Position numbers and translations under genes: made by a program
Origin: Prochlorococcus sp. AG-409-B05
GTDB taxonomy: Bacteria > Cyanobacteriota > Cyanobacteriia > PCC-6307 > Cyanobiaceae
Assembly (NCBI GenBank): GCA_003216075.1
Contig: QCJK01000011.1
Location: 1-64,000, forward strand
Direction: 5' to 3'
DNA length: 64,000 nt
Shown: positions 28,810 through 38,253 of the stretch, in pieces
How positions within the stretch are numbered: position 1 is the stretch's first letter
Layout: every line of letters begins with the position of its first letter
Notes under the pieces: generated by a model
Told to the model about the DNA's origin: nothing
Databases searched by the model: none
The model's input: only the letters and a program-made list of their open reading frames with translations

Positions 28810-31332
28810 TTAATTCACATCGCAAGTTATTTCTACGGGTAAGGAATCCACGTTCCAAATTGATTGACAATATTCACGGATTGAACGATCAGACGAGAAG
28901 AATCCTGATCGGGCTGAATTCAGAAGAGACATTCGATTCCATTCTTGTCGATTGGCCCATGCTCTCCCAACGGCTTCTTGGGCTCGCAAATAATCTGCAA
29001 AATCAGCCATGACAAAATAAGGGTCTTCACCGGTAAGGCTTTGAAGTAAAGGAAGGAATAATTCCCCATCTCCGTTACTAAAATGGCCTAGCTCTATTAA
29101 TCTCAAGCTTTCTGCTAGTTCTGGTAAAGCTTGAATAAAGTCTTTTGGAAAATATCCAACATTTCGAAGCTCCATAATCTCCGATTCAGTTTTTCCAAAA
29201 AGAAAAAAGTTTTCAGCTCCTACTTTCTCGCGGATTTCAATGTTGGCGCCATCTAGAGTGCCAATCGTGAGAGCACCATTCATGGCAAATTTCATATTTC
29301 CAGTCCCTGATGCTTCTTTTCCTGCAGTAGAGATTTGTTCAGATAAATCTGTAGCGGGATAAACTTGTTCGCCAAGTTTCACATTGTAATCAGGGAGAAA
29401 TACAACTCTGAGTCGGCCATCCATATCTGGATCAGCATTCACCATCTCAGCGATGCCATTGATGAATCTGATCATTAGTTTTGCCATGAAGTAACCAGGA
29501 GCTGCTTTCCCTCCAAAAATCACTGTTCTTGGTGCCATGCCATGGGCTTTCCCATTTTTTATTCGTAAATATTGAGTAATTACTTGCAGAGCATTTAAAT
29601 GTTGTCGCTTGTATTGATGGATTCTTTTTACTTGCACATCAAACAAACTTGCAGGATCAACAAGTACTCCAGTTTGTCGATGTATATAGTTGGCAAGTTT
29701 TCTTTTGGCAGTTAATTTTGCTGTGCCAAATTTTTCTAAAAACTCAGAATCATTTTCGAGGTTTTCGAGCTTAGACAGTGACTCCATATTGGTAATCCAG
29801 TTAGATCCAATTTCTTTATCAAAGAGATTAGTTAGTTCTGGATTTGCTAATGCTAACCATCGACGAGGTGTGACACCATTAGTGATATTTTTAAATTTTT
29901 CTGGCCAAAGTTCTGCAAACTCTGGCAAAAGTTGTCGCTTGATTAAATCAGAATGTAGTGCAGCTACACCGTTAATATGATGAGCGCCAATTGTAGCCAA
30001 ATGAGCCATACGGACCGCCTTACATCCTTCTTCATCAATAATTGATAGCTTTCTAAGTATCAAGTCATTACCAGGGTATCGAAGACGAATTTGTTGTAAA
30101 AACCTCCGATTGATTTCGTAAATTAGCTCTAGATGACGAGGTAGCAGACTGCTAAATAGAGAAAGATCCCATTTCTCTAATGCTTCTGGCAGTAATGTGT
30201 GATTTGTGTATGCGACTGAGCGTGTTGTGAGATCCCAGGCTTTTTCCCAATCAAAGTGGTGATTGTCTAATAGCAGTCGCATTAATTCAGCTACAGCTAT
30301 TGCTGGATGAGTATCGTTTAGTTGAACAGTCCAATGATTTGCAAATTGATCGATTGGAATTCCTCGTTTTTCGAGGCTTCTTAACATGTCTTGGAGGGAG
30401 CAACTTACAAAGAAGTGTTGTTGCTTCAATCTCAATCTTCTCCCTTCGTCGGTACCATCATTTGGATATAAAACTTTCGATAGAGTCTCAGAGCCAACTT
30501 TTTCTTCAACTGCTCCATAATAATCACCGATATTGAAAGCATAGAAATCAAAGCTTTCTGTTGCGTCCGCTCGCCACAAACGAAGTCTGTCACAAGTATT
30601 TACTCGATAACCAAGGACAGGTACGTCATGTGGAACTCCAATTGCGTGTTCAGATGGGATCCACCTTGATCTGTATTTTCCTTTCTCGTCGATGTAGCTC
30701 TGAGTTTTGCCTCCAAAACCAACAAAACAAGACTCATCTGGTTGAGGAAGCTCCCATGGCCACCCTCCTTTTAGCCATTTATCTGTTACTTCTATTTGCC
30801 AACCATCACGAATGATTTGGTTGAAAATTCCAAATTCATATCGGATTCCGTACCCTATCGCTGGAACTTGAAGAGTTGCTAGAGATTCCATATAGCAAGC
30901 TGCCAGTCGTCCCAACCCACCATTACCAAGGCCGGGCTCTTCTTCGACTTCAAGAATATCCGCGAGAGATTCAATGCCAAATCTTTTCAGTGCTTCCTCA
31001 GCCTCGTCTTGAATCCCTAGGTTTAGGAGATTACTATTTAATTGAGGTCCAATCAAAAACTCTGCAGAGAGATATGCCACAGTTTTTTGGGGCCTTGCTC
31101 TTATAGCTTCTTGACTAGCAAGGTATCTAGTCATGAGCCGATCTCTGACTGCATAGCTCAGTGCCATGTAGAGATCGTGGAGACTTGCCGTAGTAGCTAA
31201 TTTCCCTAAAGTAAAAAATAGATGTTCTGTCATTCCATCAAATACAGCATCTGCATCGATGCCAGCTCGTTCTGGATCTGCATAGCATCCAGGAGTTGGT
31301 AAACGAAGGTCTAAGGGTTGGGAGCTGCTCAT
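28810..31332 (-). CDS. glgP: Glycogen phosphorylase
   Basis: Releases glucose-1-phosphate from glycogen. 840 aa, normal length. N-terminal SAEFLIGPQLNSNLLNLG, the EPGLGNGGLGRLAACY loop and the PLP-lysine region KEASGTGNMKFAMNGALTIG are all intact. It stands alone on the minus strand and is divergent from the antiporter gene across a 377-base gap. Confidence 0.96.
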   Translation of the reverse strand: MSSSQPLDLRLPTPGCYADPERAGIDADAVFDGMTEHLFFTLGKLATTASLHDLYMALSYAVRDRLMTRYLASQEAIRARPQKTVAYLSAEFLIGPQLNSNLLNLGIQDEAEEALKRFGIESLADILEVEEEPGLGNGGLGRLAACYMESLATLQVPAIGYGIRYEFGIFNQIIRDGWQIEVTDKWLKGGWPWELPQPDESCFVGFGGKTQSYIDEKGKYRSRWIPSEHAIGVPHDVPVLGYRVNTCDRLRLWRADATESFDFYAFNIGDYYGAVEEKVGSETLSKVLYPNDGTDEGRRLRLKQQHFFVSCSLQDMLRSLEKRGIPIDQFANHWTVQLNDTHPAIAVAELMRLLLDNHHFDWEKAWDLTTRSVAYTNHTLLPEALEKWDLSLFSSLLPRHLELIYEINRRFLQQIRLRYPGNDLILRKLSIIDEEGCKAVRMAHLATIGAHHINGVAALHSDLIKRQLLPEFAELWPEKFKNITNGVTPRRWLALANPELTNLFDKEIGSNWITNMESLSKLENLENDSEFLEKFGTAKLTAKRKLANYIHRQTGVLVDPASLFDVQVKRIHQYKRQHLNALQVITQYLRIKNGKAHGMAPRTVIFGGKAAPGYFMAKLMIRFINGIAEMVNADPDMDGRLRVVFLPDYNVKLGEQVYPATDLSEQISTAGKEASGTGNMKFAMNGALTIGTLDGANIEIREKVGAENFFLFGKTESEIMELRNVGYFPKDFIQALPELAESLRLIELGHFSNGDGELFLPLLQSLTGEDPYFVMADFADYLRAQEAVGRAWANRQEWNRMSLLNSARSGFFSSDRSIREYCQSIWNVDSLPVEITCDVN

Positions 31333-31709
31333 GAAACTGACAGTTGTCTAGAGTGATTTTTATAAGTGGTGTTCAAAACACGGCTAATGAGCACTGACTT
31401 AAAGTCTTGTGAGTCTTCAAAAGCTTTTTGTATTGATGAAAACATAGATCTTTTTTATATTTGCTCTATATCTTGAGTAGACGGTGGGTCTCATATAGAT
31501 CAAGAATTGATGCATTGTCACATCATTCACTATTTACATAGAAAGACCCCATAGCTTTATATTTATGGAAGCTAATGCCTGTTTTGCTGGAATAGGGTCA
31601 CTTGATTTGGGATCCACACGATATCTAGTTGACTTTTCTTGTGTCTCATCCTTGCCAATAGTGCGTACGAATATTTATGGTCCAAAGAGGTATTCTCCAA
31701 CCGGACTAG
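31333..31709. other. Intergenic region between divergent glgP and antiporter genes
   Basis: 377 bases that must hold promoters for both divergent genes. No gene-like frame, tRNA or strong inverted repeat was seen. It is AT-rich, with a few scattered TATA-like stretches that I cannot assign. Confidence 0.5.
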
Positions 31710-33083
31710 ATGTTTTCCTCTGAAGTGCTGTCCGTTCTAAGCACCCATGATGTGGAAGTTGCGGAAACTTTGATCGGGGTTATCAACTTCCTCTTGATTT
31801 TTGTCGCAGCAAGAACTCTGGCAGAGGTATTAGTCAGGCTCCAGCTGCCCACGATTGTTGGAGAGTTGCTAGCTGGTGTGGTGATAGGTGCTTCAGGGTT
31901 TCATTTATTGATGCCACCTTCAACAAGTGCTGAGCTCAATCATGGCTTTGTTCAGTTTATAAGTTCGATAGCTTCTATTCCTCCAGAAGCTGTTCCAGAT
32001 CTTTATTTTGAGACTTTTCCATCTTTACAAGCAGTTGCAACATTGGGTTTATATGCATTGCTTTTCCTGACGGGTTTAGAAAGTGAACTTGAGGAGCTTG
32101 TGGCAGTCGGTGTTCAAGCATTCACTGTCGCCATGGCAGGAGTGGTGCTGCCATTTGCCTTCGGCACTTTTGGTTTGATGTTCATTTTTCAGGTAGATCT
32201 CATCCCTGCAATTTTTGCGGGAGCCTCTATGACGGCAACCAGTATTGGTATTACAGCAAGTGTTTTTGGAGAACTTGGTTATTTAAAAACTCGGGAGGGA
32301 CAGATTGTTATTGGGGCCGCCGTGCTAGATGACATTTTGGGCATTGTCATTCTTGCTGTTGTAGTTGCATTAGCAACAGGGGGATCTCTGCAGATTGCAC
32401 CAATTGTGAAATTAGTTGTAGCAGCAACAGTTTTTGTAGTTGCTGCAATAGCCCTTAGTCGAACTGCTGCACCAGCTTTTGATTGGGTTCTAGATCGGTT
32501 GAAGGCTCCAGGGGCAGTAGTTGTCGCTTCATTTGTAATTCTTGTATTGAGTTGTTTTGTTGCAACTGCTATTGGACTGGAGGCTGCTTTGGGTGCCTTT
32601 GCAGCGGGGTTGATACTTAGCAGCTCAAAGAACAATCACGCGATTCAACAATCAGTTTTGCCTTTGGTTTCCTTATTTGCAACGATTTTCTTTGTTCTAG
32701 TTGGCGCTGGAATGGATCTATCGGTTATTAATCCTCTTGATCCCTCTAGTCGATCGGCTTTAGTTGTTGCAGGCTTTCTTCTTGTTGTGGCTATCCTTGG
32801 AAAGATTGCTGCAGGTTGGTCATTCTTAATCGATAAACCTACAAATAGACTTGTTGTTGGACTTGGGATGATGCCTCGAGGTGAAGTAGGTCTGATTTTT
32901 CTGGGACTCGGAACAAGTGCTGGTTTGCTTACTCCATCTTTGGAGGCAGCAATTTTGTTAATGGTAATAGGTACAACCTTTTTGGCTCCAGTTTTACTTC
33001 GTCTTGTTCTCAAGGGGAAGAAACCTGGAGGAGGAAATTCCATCCCAGAGGAAGTTGCTGCAAATCCTGTTGGATTACTTTAA
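31710..33083 (+). CDS. CPA2-family cation/proton antiporter
   Basis: 457 aa with about 12 membrane segments in a Na+/H+-exchanger fold. The paired acidic residues Asp207-Asp208 in AAVLDDILGIVIL match the ion-binding site of NapA/KefB-like transporters. GELLAGVVIGASG and GMMPRGEVGLIFLG are typical. It lacks a C-terminal TrkA-N domain. It probably exchanges Na+ or K+ for H+; the ion is not certain. Confidence 0.9.
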   Translation: MFSSEVLSVLSTHDVEVAETLIGVINFLLIFVAARTLAEVLVRLQLPTIVGELLAGVVIGASGFHLLMPPSTSAELNHGFVQFISSIASIPPEAVPDLYFETFPSLQAVATLGLYALLFLTGLESELEELVAVGVQAFTVAMAGVVLPFAFGTFGLMFIFQVDLIPAIFAGASMTATSIGITASVFGELGYLKTREGQIVIGAAVLDDILGIVILAVVVALATGGSLQIAPIVKLVVAATVFVVAAIALSRTAAPAFDWVLDRLKAPGAVVVASFVILVLSCFVATAIGLEAALGAFAAGLILSSSKNNHAIQQSVLPLVSLFATIFFVLVGAGMDLSVINPLDPSSRSALVVAGFLLVVAILGKIAAGWSFLIDKPTNRLVVGLGMMPRGEVGLIFLGLGTSAGLLTPSLEAAILLMVIGTTFLAPVLLRLVLKGKKPGGGNSIPEEVAANPVGLL

Positions 33084-33189
33084 ACGAGATTATTGTCTTT
33101 TTAAGTCCCTTTTGTCTCATCTGTTCCAATATGATTGGTCAATTTTCCCAATAAATGTTTAACATCCTCAAGCCGATCTTATTTCTTTG

Positions 33190-34101
33190 ATGTCTGCTCA
33201 AATTGCTGCGTCTAATACCTCTTGGAGTTATTTGGGTCATGGCGTTCATTGCGTGAGCAGTAGACCAGTTGGTGATGTTTCAAAGAAGAGCCCAGCGATT
33301 TTGTTGGTTCATGGTTTTGGTGCTTCCACAGATCATTGGAGATACAACATCCCTGTTTTGTCTTTGACTCATGAAGTGCATGCTTTAGATCTTTTAGGGT
33401 TCGGCCGTAGTTCTAAGCCGGGAGAACTTAGTTATGGAGGTGAACTGTGGCGGGATCAGTTGGTTTCCTATGTGAAGGAAAGAATTGGCAGGCCAACGGT
33501 GCTTGTAGGCAATTCGCTTGGTGGATATGCTGCTCTTGCTGCGGGTGCTGATTTGGGGACCGATGCTGCTGGAGTGGTTTTACTGAATGCTGCTGGTTAT
33601 TTCAGTGACAGTATTAAGAGAAGGGATTCAATGAGTTGGTTTGCAAAGGCTCGCCAGAAAATTGGAAGTGGAATTTTGCGAGATCCTTTAGTTCAGAGAT
33701 TGATTTTTGAGAATCTAAGAAATCCTTCCACTATTAGACGAACTCTTAAACAGGTGTATATAGATAGTACAAATGTTGATGAAGATTTAGTAGAAGCTAT
33801 TCGAAGGCCTTCTTTAGATCCTGGAGCCTTTGGAGTATTTCGTAGCGTTTTCGATGGCCGTACTCCGCAGGGTAGGCCTCTAGATGAGTTGTTTGCTGAA
33901 TTAAAGGCTCCACTGCTTCTGCTTTGGGGAAAATTGGATCCTTGGATGAATTCAGAAGGTAAACGTGCAAGCTTCAGGCGCTATGCACCGACAGCGACAA
34001 CTGAAGTAGTTTTGGAAGCAGGACATTGCCCTCATGATGAGATACCAGAACAAGTCAACTCACATCTTTTGCAGTGGCTAAATAGCCTCTATATTAAGTA
34101 G
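33190..34101 (+). CDS. Alpha/beta hydrolase
   Basis: 303 aa. The oxyanion segment LLVHGFGASTDHW, the nucleophile elbow GNSLGG (Ser109), the acid in LWGKLDPW and the late His in EAGHCPHDE make a full catalytic triad. Similar cyanobacterial and plastid proteins include chlorophyll and carotenoid esterase-like enzymes, but the substrate is unknown. I chose ATG 33190 over the TTG three bases earlier. Confidence 0.88.
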   Translation: MSAQIAASNTSWSYLGHGVHCVSSRPVGDVSKKSPAILLVHGFGASTDHWRYNIPVLSLTHEVHALDLLGFGRSSKPGELSYGGELWRDQLVSYVKERIGRPTVLVGNSLGGYAALAAGADLGTDAAGVVLLNAAGYFSDSIKRRDSMSWFAKARQKIGSGILRDPLVQRLIFENLRNPSTIRRTLKQVYIDSTNVDEDLVEAIRRPSLDPGAFGVFRSVFDGRTPQGRPLDELFAELKAPLLLLWGKLDPWMNSEGKRASFRRYAPTATTEVVLEAGHCPHDEIPEQVNSHLLQWLNSLYIK

Positions 34102-34154
34102 AGTTTTTGTTGTCTATTTAAATCAGATATTAGCACTTCCTTAGGAACTCTTTT

Positions 34155-35009
34155 ATGTCATTAAATCTTATTAAACATGAAAATCCTTATCTCTATTTTG
34201 AATATATAGATCCTAGGACTTTGAATAGTCTTCGTGTTGCCCCAGAGAGAGGTGGTTTGATTACTCAGTGGTGTTGTGGTGGTCGCGATGTTTTTTATTT
34301 TGACTTAGAGCGTTTTCTCCAAACAGATCAAAGTATTAGAGGTGGCATTCCGATTTTATTCCCTATATGTGGTGCATTGAAGGGTGATTTATTATATTTA
34401 GATTCGGGTAAATTTTATCTACCCCAACATGGATTTGCTAGAGACCGCCCTTGGCACATTGATTTACTAGAGGATAAACAGGGTGTTCGTTTAAGTCTTG
34501 ATGATGATGAAATTACTCGTGCATGTTACCCATACTGTTTTTTAATTCAGATTGAATTACGATTAGATCGCAATGTCCTTGACATTCAAGTATTAATTGA
34601 GAATCACAGCCAGGAGAAGATGCCATGTAGTTTCGGTCTCCATCCATACTTTAAAGTGAATGATCTGAAAAAGATTAAAGTTGAAGGCTTGCCTCCAAAA
34701 TGTTTTGATTATTTGACGGATTCCGAATCCAATACTTTTCAACAACTTGACTTGCTGAACAAAGGTGTTGATTTTTTGACTGGCCCTGCACGAGAAATAA
34801 CTCTTTTTGATTTACCGGCTGGCACACGCATTGATATGCAGTTTTTGGAGCCAATGGACTTGGTAGTTGTTTGGACAGATCCGCCTAGATCTATGGTTTG
34901 TATAGAACCTTGGACTAGTCCTAGGAATGCTTTAATCAGTGGTGAGCGTCAATTGATGCTTGATCCTGGTGACGCTCAAAAACTGAGCTGTAAATTCTTA
35001 GCCAGTTAA
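34155..35009 (+). CDS. Aldose 1-epimerase-like (galactose mutarotase fold) protein
   Basis: 284 aa. GGIPILFPICG, the catalytic-region LPQHGFAR (His) and SFGLHPYF (second His) match the D-hexose-6-phosphate or aldose epimerase family. A C-terminal ICIEPWTSPRNA-like motif (VCIEPWTSPRNALISG) is also typical. Probably equilibrates sugar anomers. It stands before the lactate-type dehydrogenases on the same strand, separated by 190 bases. Confidence 0.87.
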   Translation: MSLNLIKHENPYLYFEYIDPRTLNSLRVAPERGGLITQWCCGGRDVFYFDLERFLQTDQSIRGGIPILFPICGALKGDLLYLDSGKFYLPQHGFARDRPWHIDLLEDKQGVRLSLDDDEITRACYPYCFLIQIELRLDRNVLDIQVLIENHSQEKMPCSFGLHPYFKVNDLKKIKVEGLPPKCFDYLTDSESNTFQQLDLLNKGVDFLTGPAREITLFDLPAGTRIDMQFLEPMDLVVVWTDPPRSMVCIEPWTSPRNALISGERQLMLDPGDAQKLSCKFLAS

Positions 35010-35201
35010 ATTAGATATAAGTACATCTTTACAATTCATTAGACTTAGGATTAAAAGATAAGTTTTAGATCATTAAATTAGATTGCATTTCAACCTTCTT
35101 GTTAAGTTGTCTATACATTACAATTTAAATTAAAAAAAATAAGCATGATTATTTGGATTTATTTTTAGATCGATTGCTTAAAAGGAACTAAGGTTTTTGT
35201 G

Positions 35202-36902
35202 ATGAGAGGAAATCATTCTTTGGAATTCACGCAACTGCTTAGCTCTATTGTCAGTCGAAAAAATTTGTTTGTGGATAAAAATAGAATTAGTTTTTATGCA
35301 ACCGGAATTAGAGTAGGGAGTGGAGTTGCTAGTGCAGTGGTTTTCCCGAGAGACTTAGTGGAGTTTTGGAAAGTTATTCAGACTTGTGTAAATTTCAATA
35401 GAATTATTATTGTTCAGGCAGCAAATACTGGCTTAACTGGTGGCTCTACACCTTATGGAGATGATTATGACCGTGAGGTGGTAATTGTAAATACTCGCAA
35501 GTTGGATCAATTAATCTTGCTTAATGGTGGAATGCAAGTAGTTGCATTCCCTGGGACCACTTTGAATAAACTGGAAGATGCACTTTTGCCTTTTGGTAGA
35601 GGCCCACATTCAGTAATTGGTTCATCCTGCATTGGTGCTTCAGTTATAGGAGGTATATGTAATAATTCAGGAGGAAATCTTGTCAAGAGAGGTCCTGCGT
35701 ATACCGAATTATCTCTTTATGCCCAATTAAATACTGAAGGGAAATTAATACTTATAAACCATCTAGGTATTCCTCTTGGAGAGGAACCTGAGGAAATACT
35801 TTTTAATCTGCAAAATTGTAGTTTTGATCCTGATAATGTAACTGAGTCTTCGGCCTTGGCGTCTGATCGTGAATATCAGACTAGAGTCAGAAACATTCAA
35901 GCAGACTCTCCTGCAAGATTTAATGCTGATAAAAGGAGACTTTATGAAGCAAGTGGATCCGCAGGTAAAATCGCTATTTTTGCGGTTCGTTTAGACACCT
36001 TTCCTAAACCTAAAAAAGAACGTGTATTCTTTCTTGGTACAAATAATCCAATTCGGCTTACAATAATAAGGAAGAAAATATTGACTGAATTGAAACAATT
36101 ACCAGAGATGGGTGAATATATGCACTACAGTTATTTTGATGGGGCTGATAAGTATTGTAAGGATACTTTTTTGATGATTAAATATTTTGGTAGTGGAGTT
36201 CTTCCGACTCTTCTATTGCTTAAGAGGAAAGTCGATCAGTTTTTTTCTCAAATAGAAATTTTTCCTAAAAATCTTTCAGATAGATTTCTACAATTCATAG
36301 TCAGATTTTTCCCTGACCATCTCCCTAAACGTCTTAGGGAATATCGCTCAAAGTTTGATCATTATATGTTGATTCTTGCAAGTGACCTATCTATTGCAGA
36401 AGTGGAAGAATTATTAAATAATGAATTAAAAGAAAATTCTGATTTTGAATATATTATTTGCTCAGATTCAGAAGCTCAAGACGCACTTTTACATAGATAT
36501 GTGGCTGGAGCAGCACCTGGGAGGTTTTGTATCGTTAATCAAAATGATGCGGGTGATCTTTTGCCTCTAGATATTGCATTACCTCGAAACTGTGATTCAT
36601 GGAATCAAATATTGCCAGATGAGATTATCAGTCAGATGAGTTGCTCATTTATGATGGGTCACTTTTTATGCATGGTATTTCATTGGGATTTTGTTGTTAA
36701 GAAGGGAGTTGATTCAAGCAAACTAAAGAAGAAGATCCTTGAGATTTTAGATCAGTATGGCGCAAAATACCCTGCAGAACATAATGTAGGCCATTTATAT
36801 AGGGCAGATGAAGAGTTGGCTGGATTTTATCGTAGGCTAGATCCTACCAATAGTTTTAATTCTGGGATTGGAATGACATCAAAGAAAAAGTTTTATAAGT
36901 AG
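35202..36902 (+). CDS. dld: Quinone-dependent D-lactate dehydrogenase (FAD)
   Basis: A membrane-associated FAD enzyme that oxidises D-lactate to pyruvate and feeds electrons to quinone. 566 aa, close to the 571 of E. coli Dld. The FAD-binding stretch AANTGLTGGSTPYG and GASVIGGICNNSGGN are clear, and the long C-terminal Dld-specific part is present (KRLREYRSKFDHYML, AEHNVGHLYRA). I chose ATG 35202 over the adjacent GTG 35199. Followed by an L-lactate-type dehydrogenase. Confidence 0.9.
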   Translation: MRGNHSLEFTQLLSSIVSRKNLFVDKNRISFYATGIRVGSGVASAVVFPRDLVEFWKVIQTCVNFNRIIIVQAANTGLTGGSTPYGDDYDREVVIVNTRKLDQLILLNGGMQVVAFPGTTLNKLEDALLPFGRGPHSVIGSSCIGASVIGGICNNSGGNLVKRGPAYTELSLYAQLNTEGKLILINHLGIPLGEEPEEILFNLQNCSFDPDNVTESSALASDREYQTRVRNIQADSPARFNADKRRLYEASGSAGKIAIFAVRLDTFPKPKKERVFFLGTNNPIRLTIIRKKILTELKQLPEMGEYMHYSYFDGADKYCKDTFLMIKYFGSGVLPTLLLLKRKVDQFFSQIEIFPKNLSDRFLQFIVRFFPDHLPKRLREYRSKFDHYMLILASDLSIAEVEELLNNELKENSDFEYIICSDSEAQDALLHRYVAGAAPGRFCIVNQNDAGDLLPLDIALPRNCDSWNQILPDEIISQMSCSFMMGHFLCMVFHWDFVVKKGVDSSKLKKKILEILDQYGAKYPAEHNVGHLYRADEELAGFYRRLDPTNSFNSGIGMTSKKKFYK

Positions 36903-37032
36903 GGTTTAATTGATAAACAATCTTAATTTCTTATAATGTTGACTATTGCTTCATTTGGCGATGACATTCTTTTGAGTATCGCCCTCATTCGTATTAGAAT
37001 ATTTTATATAATTTTCTTTTGCTCTATTAATT

Positions 37033-38211
37033 ATGGTTGCAAATGTTGCGGCACCAAACGTTGTAAATATAAGTGACCTAAGGGAATTAGCCAAGAGGCG
37101 CCTGCCTAAGATGGTTTTTGACTATATTGATAGTGGAGCTGATCGTGAGCAGACTTTAGCTCAGAATTGTTCGGCATTTAATGAGATACTTTTTCGACCA
37201 CGCTGTGCTGTTGCCACACCATCTTGTGACCTAAATATTTCCGTTCTTGATGAAAAATTTGAATTGCCTTTTATCCTAGCCCCTGTAGGTAGTAGCCGGA
37301 TGTTTTATCCAAGGGGTGAGGTTTTGGCGGCACGAGAGGCTGGAAATGCAGGAACTGGATATACGCTATCAACCTTATCTGGTTGCAGATTAGAGGACGT
37401 AAAAAGTGCTACTAACTGCCCTGCATGGTATCAACTTTATCTGCTTGGTGGTAGGGATGTTGCATTGAAAACTATTGAGAGGGCCAAGGTCGCTGGCTTT
37501 TCGGCAATAGTTGTAACTATTGACACACCAATATCTGGACTTCGAGAACGAGATGTACGCAATGGAACAAAGGAATTGCTTTCCAGGAACATTTTAAAAA
37601 TGTACCCATATCTTTTTCAAATGTTAGTCAAGCCCTGCTGGCTTGTTCAATGGCTTGGGGATGGTGGACTCATGGAATTCCCGAACGTTGAATTGGAAGA
37701 TGGTCCAATGGGATATACGGAGATAGGCCCTGCCTTGGAAGAATCAGTTGTGACTTGGAATGATCTTGAGTGGATTAGAGAAGCTTGGGGAGGAAAAATT
37801 ATTGTCAAAGGAGTACATATTGGGGATGATGCAAGAAAGGCTATTGATTTGGGCGTTGATGCAATTGTGGTTTCAAATCATGGGGCACGACAATTAGATA
37901 GCGTTGCTCCAACAATTCGAGTACTTCCAGAGATAGTTAAAGCGGTGAATGGTGATATTGATGTGCTCCTTGATGGAGGGATTCGAAGGGGTGGTGATGT
38001 GATCAAGGCACTCTGTCTTGGAGCGAAAGGTGTACTGATTGGTAGGTCATATGCTTATGGTCTTGCCGCAGGAGGTGGGGCTGGAGTTGCCAGGGCTATT
38101 GAGATTATTCGTGCTGATATTTTGAGGACAATGAAATTGTTAGGTTGTGATTCTGTCAATAAATTAGACCGCTCTTTTGTGACTATTCCTGATAGTTGGA
38201 ACCATTATTAA
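37033..38211 (+). CDS. lldD: FMN-dependent alpha-hydroxy-acid dehydrogenase (L-lactate/glycolate type)
   Basis: 392 aa in an FMN TIM barrel. The active-site Tyr in VFDYIDSGADRE, YQLY, TIDTP, the Lys in IIVKGV and the His/Arg pair in SNHGARQLD are all present. The family usually has NHGGRQLD, so a Gly-to-Ala change is seen. LldD and glycolate oxidase are hard to tell apart; L-lactate is likeliest next to dld. Confidence 0.88.
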   Translation: MVANVAAPNVVNISDLRELAKRRLPKMVFDYIDSGADREQTLAQNCSAFNEILFRPRCAVATPSCDLNISVLDEKFELPFILAPVGSSRMFYPRGEVLAAREAGNAGTGYTLSTLSGCRLEDVKSATNCPAWYQLYLLGGRDVALKTIERAKVAGFSAIVVTIDTPISGLRERDVRNGTKELLSRNILKMYPYLFQMLVKPCWLVQWLGDGGLMEFPNVELEDGPMGYTEIGPALEESVVTWNDLEWIREAWGGKIIVKGVHIGDDARKAIDLGVDAIVVSNHGARQLDSVAPTIRVLPEIVKAVNGDIDVLLDGGIRRGGDVIKALCLGAKGVLIGRSYAYGLAAGGGAGVARAIEIIRADILRTMKLLGCDSVNKLDRSFVTIPDSWNHY

Positions 38212-38253
38212 AGTTTTCATTGAGACCTAAAAGACTTTTTAGAGATTGTGGTC

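Noticed and set aside
32279-33043. Two minus-strand frames of 118 and 132 codons
   Set aside because: Low-complexity antisense shadows of the antiporter gene.
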